From positions 62,001 through 126,000 of the forward strand of contig CACHOG010000003.1 in the NCBI GenBank assembly GCA_902581445.1: a stretch of 64,000 nucleotides of DNA, written 5' to 3'. The stretch comes from an uncultured Pelagibacteraceae bacterium (GTDB lineage: Bacteria > Pseudomonadota > Alphaproteobacteria > Pelagibacterales > Pelagibacteraceae). The position numbers were made by a program, and so were the translations under genes. The notes under the pieces were generated by a model. That model searched no databases and was not told where the DNA came from. It was given only the letters and a program-made list of their open reading frames with translations. Shown here piece by piece: positions 59,591-64,000 of the stretch (position 1 is the stretch's first letter; the number at the start of each line of letters is the position of its first letter).

Positions 59591-60397
59591 TTATTGTAGT
59601 GTAGGTTTTAAAAGCCTCAACATTTTTTTATGTATGTTTTTATTAGCAGAAATCAAAACGTTTCCAGCTTTATTTACATTTTCATTACGCCAAGTAGAAG
59701 CGATTCCACCTGAGGCTTTAATTATTGGAATAAGAGGATGTATATCCCAGATTTTATTCATACATTGAATAACAACATCTAATCTTCCTTCACAAAAATG
59801 AGCATAACTTAATGCATCAGAACAAGGAAACTGCATCATCTTTAAAATCTTTGGAATTTTCTTTTGTTTATTTAATGATAAATATCCATGAAAAGCAGCA
59901 GACACTTTCATATTTTTAAATGTTGCTTTTTTATTGATACTTAATTTTGATTTTTTTCCATTATCAACGACATATGCTGCTTTGTTAGAAACATTGTAGT
60001 AGTATTTTTTTAATTTTGGAAAATTTGCCAAACCTACAATTGGTTCTCCTTTATAATTTAATGAGATTAAGTTACTCCAAGTTGGATTTCCTATCACAAA
60101 AGATCTTGTTCCATCTATTGGATCTATAATCCAAGCGAAATCACTTTTAACCTTTTTGTGTCCAAATTCTTCTCCAATTATTTGATGATTTGGAAATTTC
60201 TTTTGTATTTTAGCTCTTATAAATTTTTCAAATGCTTTATCAGCAGATGTTACTGGATCATAACCTTTGCCTTTGAGTTTATTATTTACCTTAAAGGGCT
60301 TGTTAAGCTTTTTATAATAAAGTCTGGTTAAGTCCTTAGCTAAGCTGTTTAAAAAGCTAGAAAATACTTTAATTTTCTTTGAATTTATCTCTGGCAT
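59591..60397 (-). CDS. hisN: Inositol monophosphatase-family phosphatase, probable histidinol-phosphatase
   Basis: 268 residues. Metal motifs: IGEEFGHKK (Glu), WIIDPIDGTRSFVIGNPTW (DPxDGT), and MNKIWDIHPLIPIIKASGGI (WD). The block DPIDGTRSFVIGNPTWSNLI with Arg-Ser-Phe is typical of HisN-type histidinol phosphate phosphatases rather than SuhB. Inositol-1-phosphate is an alternative. It lies 6 bases upstream of the autotransporter on the same strand. Confidence 0.78.
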   Translation of the reverse strand: MPEINSKKIKVFSSFLNSLAKDLTRLYYKKLNKPFKVNNKLKGKGYDPVTSADKAFEKFIRAKIQKKFPNHQIIGEEFGHKKVKSDFAWIIDPIDGTRSFVIGNPTWSNLISLNYKGEPIVGLANFPKLKKYYYNVSNKAAYVVDNGKKSKLSINKKATFKNMKVSAAFHGYLSLNKQKKIPKILKMMQFPCSDALSYAHFCEGRLDVVIQCMNKIWDIHPLIPIIKASGGIASTWRNENVNKAGNVLISANKNIHKKMLRLLKPTLQ

Positions 60398-60463
60398 AAA
60401 TAGTCACTTACTATTTTATTTATCTTGATTAAAGACAAATTTTAAATAATCCTCGAACAACCT

Positions 60464-61567
60464 ATGAAAATAGAACTGAATAATAACAAGATTTTCTATA
60501 AAAATGGCTCATCTGTACAGGAGATACATCCATTTTGGTTACGTGAAAGAGCCAATGGTGAAAAATACTTAGATAAAAAAACACAACAAAGACTTTTTGA
60601 TCCGACTTCCTTAAATGTTGAAATTGCAATCAAAAGTGCTCGAATTAATAATGACTTATTAGAGATAGATTTTAATGATGGTGTTAATTCAAAACTAAAT
60701 ATTGAAAAGATTGCAGAAGAATTTTCAAAAGAAGATGAAGTAATTTATGGAATAGAAAAAGTTAAATGGAATTCGTCTTTTAAAGATTTTAAAAAATATA
60801 AATATTCTGATGATCTTTTTGAAACACAAGAAATGTATGATTTATTATTGTCTTTTTATAAATATGGATTTGTAATTATTGAAGATGTACCAACTGAAGA
60901 TAATTTCTTAGTAAAATTTGCAAATAAAGTTGGAAGTGTAAGAAGAACAAATTTTGGTGAGCATTTTAATGTTAAGTCAATTCCAAGTCCTAATGATTTA
61001 GCTTATACATCTCTTGCCTTAGCACCACATACAGATAATCCTTATAGAAATCCTGTACCATGTATTCAGTTATTACATTGTATTATCAACGAAGTTTCTG
61101 GTGGTCATTCGACGTTAGTAGATGGATATACTGTGACCGAAGATTTAAAAAAAGAAAATTCAGAATTCTTTGATATTCTTACTAAAATTAAAGTTAAATT
61201 TAAATTTATAGACAAAGATGTTGTTTTAGAGCATTGGGCTGAATTAATACAATTAGATGAAAATAAAAAATTAAAACAGGTAAGATTTAGTCCAAGATTA
61301 GACTTTGTTCCAATTTTAGAAAAAAGTGAATTAGATTTATATTATAAAGCGAGAAAGAAATTATCCGCTATGTACAATTCTGATAAATATAGAATTGAAT
61401 TTAAACTGCAACCAAAAGATCTTTTAATGATGGATAATTATAGACTATTACATGGTAGAACAGAATTTGATGCAAATGAAGGAAGTAGATTTTTACAAGG
61501 TTGTTATTTAGATTTCGATAGTACAGAGGGTAAATTAAGACACTTAAAAAGAAAATTTAATCTTTGA
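60464..61567 (+). CDS. Gamma-butyrobetaine hydroxylase-like 2-oxoglutarate dioxygenase (TauD/TfdA family)
   Basis: 367 residues. Residues ~15-95 are the DUF971-like N-terminal domain of the BBOX/TmpA group (HPFWLRERANGEKYLDKKTQ). The dioxygenase core follows, with the iron ligands HxD in LAPHTDNPYRNP (about residue 189) and the distal His in LLHGRTEFDA, plus the 2-oxoglutarate Arg in GSRFLQGCYLD. Gamma-butyrobetaine, trimethyllysine or another trimethylated amine may be the substrate. Overlaps the DMT transporter gene by 4 bases. Confidence 0.82.
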   Translation: MKIELNNNKIFYKNGSSVQEIHPFWLRERANGEKYLDKKTQQRLFDPTSLNVEIAIKSARINNDLLEIDFNDGVNSKLNIEKIAEEFSKEDEVIYGIEKVKWNSSFKDFKKYKYSDDLFETQEMYDLLLSFYKYGFVIIEDVPTEDNFLVKFANKVGSVRRTNFGEHFNVKSIPSPNDLAYTSLALAPHTDNPYRNPVPCIQLLHCIINEVSGGHSTLVDGYTVTEDLKKENSEFFDILTKIKVKFKFIDKDVVLEHWAELIQLDENKKLKQVRFSPRLDFVPILEKSELDLYYKARKKLSAMYNSDKYRIEFKLQPKDLLMMDNYRLLHGRTEFDANEGSRFLQGCYLDFDSTEGKLRHLKRKFNL

Positions 61568-62427
61568 CTTTTAAAGATACCTTAATTGCATCTCTAGTTC
61601 CAATTTTTTTAGGTTTTGGTTTTGTAATTGCTAAACCAGCAATGGAACATTTTCCACCTATACTTTTGATGGGTTTGAGATTTACTTTTGCAGCATCAAT
61701 TTTAATTTGGTGGTTCCCAATTCCAAGAGGTTATCTTAAGCAAATTTTTATAGCTTCTTTAATTGCCAATACTTTACAGTATAGCGTTACTTACACTGGT
61801 TTAAATTTGATCGATGCTTCTGCAGCCGTACTACTGGTTCAAACAGAAGTTCCATTTGGAGTTTTATTTGCTTACTTTATGCTTAAAGAAAAACCTAATA
61901 TAAGAAGTTTAATTGGAATTGCAGTTGCATTTGTTGGTGTATACATTTTAACAGGCTCTCCTAATTTAGATGGAAAATTTTTAGGTATATTTCTTACAAT
62001 ATTAGGATCTGCTATTTGGGCATTAGGGCAAGTATTAGTAAAACCCTTAAGTAAAGAAATAAACCCACTTTCACTAGTTGCATGGTTAGCTATTTTCTCT
62101 GGACCAATATTAATTTTTTTATCAGTGATCCTTGATGGTAATACGATAAATAATATTAAATCTGCAAACTTTAATAGCTGGGCAATTGCGTTTTATTTGG
62201 GATTTTTTATGCAACCAGTTACCTATGGGTGTTTTTATTACGTACTAAAAAATAACCCATTATATAAAGTATTACCCATTGTTACCATGGGAATACCTTT
62301 GACTGGCTTATTAGCTGCAATACTTCTTCTTGGAGAAAAGCCAACAAAGGAACTTTACCTTGGGGGCTTTATAATTTTAATAGGGGTGATTTTAATTCTT
62401 TATACAAAACAAAAAAAAAATAATTAA
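61564..62427 (+). CDS. EamA/DMT-family transporter, TTG start
   Basis: 287 residues with ten hydrophobic segments in two EamA repeats (FGFVIAKPAMEHFPPILLMG, then LGQVLVKPLSKEINPLSLVA). The TTG start forms a TTGA overlap with the upstream stop and includes the first helix; later ATGs would cut into that helix. Exporter or importer of a small metabolite, possibly linked to the dioxygenase substrate. Confidence 0.82.
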   Translation: MTFKDTLIASLVPIFLGFGFVIAKPAMEHFPPILLMGLRFTFAASILIWWFPIPRGYLKQIFIASLIANTLQYSVTYTGLNLIDASAAVLLVQTEVPFGVLFAYFMLKEKPNIRSLIGIAVAFVGVYILTGSPNLDGKFLGIFLTILGSAIWALGQVLVKPLSKEINPLSLVAWLAIFSGPILIFLSVILDGNTINNIKSANFNSWAIAFYLGFFMQPVTYGCFYYVLKNNPLYKVLPIVTMGIPLTGLLAAILLLGEKPTKELYLGGFIILIGVILILYTKQKKNN

Positions 62428-62441
62428 AAATATCTTAAAAT

Positions 62442-63149
62442 TTATCCAATCTTACCTAAAAAAGGAATGTATTCTAATAAATAAAAACCTATAGCTTGCA
62501 GTTGATTTGTTATTATTAATATTCCTGTAAGGAATAAGAGAACACCACCAGTTTTTGTTATAATATTCATTTTTTGCTTAATATTTTTTGAAATAAGAAG
62601 AAATTTTTGTATAGCATAACCTGCTAAAATGAATGGAATAGCTAATCCTAAGGAATAAAATGTAAGAAGCATTATTCCTTCATAAATGCTCTCAGTTGTT
62701 GATGCCAAAATTAAAATAGATCCAAGAATTGGACCTATACAAGGTGTCCAACCAAATGCAAAAGCCATACCTACTAAAAATGAACTAAATACATTACTAC
62801 TTTTCTCTGCATCTAATCTTTTTTCGTAGTTAAGAAAATTGAGATTAAACACTCCTAAAATATGAAGTGAGAAAATGATAATTATTAAACCAGCAATAAT
62901 TCTTAATGGAAATGAATTTTTTAATAAAATCTTTCCTAAAAAAGTTGCTGATGCCCCAAATATAATAAAGACAACTGAAAAGCCTAAAGTAAATAAAATT
63001 ATTGGTAATAAATTTACATTTTTACTTTTTAAAAGATTCTCTAAAGTGGAACCCGATATATAAGATATATAACCTGGTATAAGTGGTAAAACACACGGTG
63101 ATAAAAAACTTATTAATCCAGCACCGAATGCAATAAATATTTCTGTCAT
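62442..63149 (-). CDS. ccdA: CcdA-type cytochrome c biogenesis/thiol transport protein
   Basis: 235 residues with six hydrophobic segments. The two membrane cysteines are in SFLSPCVLPLIPGYISYISG and FGWTPCIGPILGSILI, the CcdA/DsbD-TM signature. It shuttles reducing equivalents from cytoplasmic thioredoxin to the periplasm for cytochrome c maturation or thiol repair. It starts 1 base after ppc ends. Confidence 0.93.
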   Translation of the reverse strand: MTEIFIAFGAGLISFLSPCVLPLIPGYISYISGSTLENLLKSKNVNLLPIILFTLGFSVVFIIFGASATFLGKILLKNSFPLRIIAGLIIIIFSLHILGVFNLNFLNYEKRLDAEKSSNVFSSFLVGMAFAFGWTPCIGPILGSILILASTTESIYEGIMLLTFYSLGLAIPFILAGYAIQKFLLISKNIKQKMNIITKTGGVLLFLTGILIITNQLQAIGFYLLEYIPFLGKIG

Positions 63150-63150
63150 T

Positions 63151-64000
63151 TTATCCTGAATTTTTCATTGCAGCAGCAATTCCTGCAATAGAAGTCATCA
63201 TTGCATCATCTAAATATTTTTTATGTTTTTTTTGTATTCCTTTTTTAGATAATTTTTTCATGACTACTGCTTGCAAAATATTAAGAACTTCAGTGTAAAT
63301 ATTTCTTACAATAACTGATGATCTAAACTTTTTCCTCTGATTAATAATTTCTGTTGGAGTTATAAATTGATTTAGTTTTTTTATATTATTAAATTGCAAT
63401 CTTAATTTATCACCAACTTTTTTAAGTTTAGAATCTGCTAATCCTTGTTCGTAAACCTCTGAAATTTCAGGATCAACTTTTGAAATAACCATATCTAAAA
63501 TATCCATTGTTGAATTAAAGAAAGGCCAATTCCTTTCCATATCAACTAATATAGATTTAAATTTTTTCACTGAAGAGTATTTTAATGCCTCACCTGTTCC
63601 AAGCCACGCAGGTAACATCAATCTTATTTGCGTCCAAGCAAAAACCCAAGGAATTGCTCTTAGTCCTTTTATATTATCAACATTTTTTCTTTTAGACGGT
63701 CTTGATCCAATCGATAATTTTCCAAGTGCAAGATGAGGTGTTACAGTTTTAAAGTATCTAATAAAATCTGTATTTTCTCGAATATTTTTTCTGTAAGATC
63801 TTGTCGATATCTGTGTCATATCCTCAATTAAATTTCTCCATCTATCTTTTGGTTTTGGTGGTGGATTAAGTGTTGCTTGCATTACCGCACCTATATAACT
63901 GCAGAGGTTATATTTTGCTATTGGTTCATAGCCATATTTTTGTTGTATCATTTCACCTTGATCCGTAATTCGAATTTTGCCATTTACGGATCCTGGAGGT
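63151..64000 (-). CDS. ppc: Phosphoenolpyruvate carboxylase, C-terminal part (5' end beyond window)
   Basis: The frame is open to the right edge (PPGSVNGKIRITDQGEMIQQ starts near the edge) and continues into the neighbour sequence. KIRITDQGEMIQQKYG, GKLSIGSRPSKRK, GLRAIPWVFAWTQIRLMLPA and WLGTGEALKY are conserved PEPC blocks, and the protein ends AAAMKNSG, close to the usual -NTG terminus. It carboxylates PEP to oxaloacetate. About the last 283 residues are seen. An ATG at 63949-63951 is internal, not the start. Confidence 0.95.
   Translation of the reverse strand, partial: PPGSVNGKIRITDQGEMIQQKYGYEPIAKYNLCSYIGAVMQATLNPPPKPKDRWRNLIEDMTQISTRSYRKNIRENTDFIRYFKTVTPHLALGKLSIGSRPSKRKNVDNIKGLRAIPWVFAWTQIRLMLPAWLGTGEALKYSSVKKFKSILVDMERNWPFFNSTMDILDMVISKVDPEISEVYEQGLADSKLKKVGDKLRLQFNNIKKLNQFITPTEIINQRKKFRSSVIVRNIYTEVLNILQAVVMKKLSKKGIQKKHKKYLDDAMMTSIAGIAAAMKNSG

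Noticed and set aside
1-64000. CRISPR arrays, insertion sequences, prophage, integrases or long direct repeats.
   Set aside because: None seen; no transposase or phage-like protein, and repeats are limited to AT-rich homopolymers and short hairpins.

Overview
The window is a compact, very AT-rich stretch of bacterial chromosome. Genes are packed with 4-bp start/stop overlaps, convergent genes often share their last bases, and no gap exceeds about 300 bases without a candidate gene. Gene content and base composition suggest a streamlined marine alphaproteobacterium of the SAR11 (Pelagibacterales) type: taurine uptake, a dimethylglycine/sarcosine dehydrogenase, a gamma-butyrobetaine hydroxylase-like enzyme, several ABC transporters, few regulators, no mobile elements and no CRISPR. 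This placement is inference from content, not from a marker gene.

Layout. 1-4.1 kb: surface-sugar genes (methyltransferase, GT4, GT9, a DUF6165-like protein) with a gamma-carbonic-anhydrase-like protein and a redoxin. 4.1-6.4 kb: amino-acid ABC transporter (two permeases and a binding protein, no ATPase). 6.4-11.3 kb: polyamine synthesis coupled to methylthioadenosine (MTA) salvage: a fused AdoMet decarboxylase-spermidine synthase, a class II aldolase, mtnA, a GFA-family protein, mtnP, and divergent apt. 11.3-14.1 kb: GT2 and rfbB-rfbA. 14.1-17.7 kb: tRNA-Met, a cupin, an aldo/keto reductase, a BASS transporter and an orphan regulator with two HTH motifs. 17.8-28.1 kb: dimethylglycine dehydrogenase, galE, a SET-domain protein, then alanine dehydrogenase and an omega-aminotransferase divergent from tauABC. 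28.1-37.3 kb: GT17, a large membrane protein, and a six-gene overlapping operon with a DprE1/DprE2-like pair followed by three dehydrogenases. 37.3-45.2 kb: a Cys-rich peptide and an unknown gene around two Fur-box-like sites, msrB with two tiny membrane ORFs, a Pta-like plus HisD-family pair, LysE exporter, racemase and peroxiredoxin. 45.3-47.8 kb: persulfide dioxygenase-like protein, a 37-residue metallothionein-like peptide, cysE and cysK.

47.8-56.5 kb is the least explained part. It holds a run of 13 very small co-directional genes (NTF2-like, GYD, DUF1330, DUF2798, an SMR-like protein lacking its essential Glu, and unknowns). These lead into a photolyase-like gene whose domains appear permuted and a facing photolyase-related/DCC/DUF2256 operon. 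56.5-64 kb: glutamine amidotransferase, an autotransporter, hisN, a TauD-family dioxygenase, a DMT transporter, ccdA, and the 3' part of ppc.

Small genes added by reading the sequence directly include the metallothionein-like peptide (46060-46173), a Cys-rich protein (37332-37511), a DUF2256 protein (53385-53510) and three small membrane ORFs. Start codons were moved downstream for rfbB, the DUF985-like cupin, the second BASS protein, the GT17 gene, the small anchored protein at 17.5 kb and the first gene of the small-protein operon.
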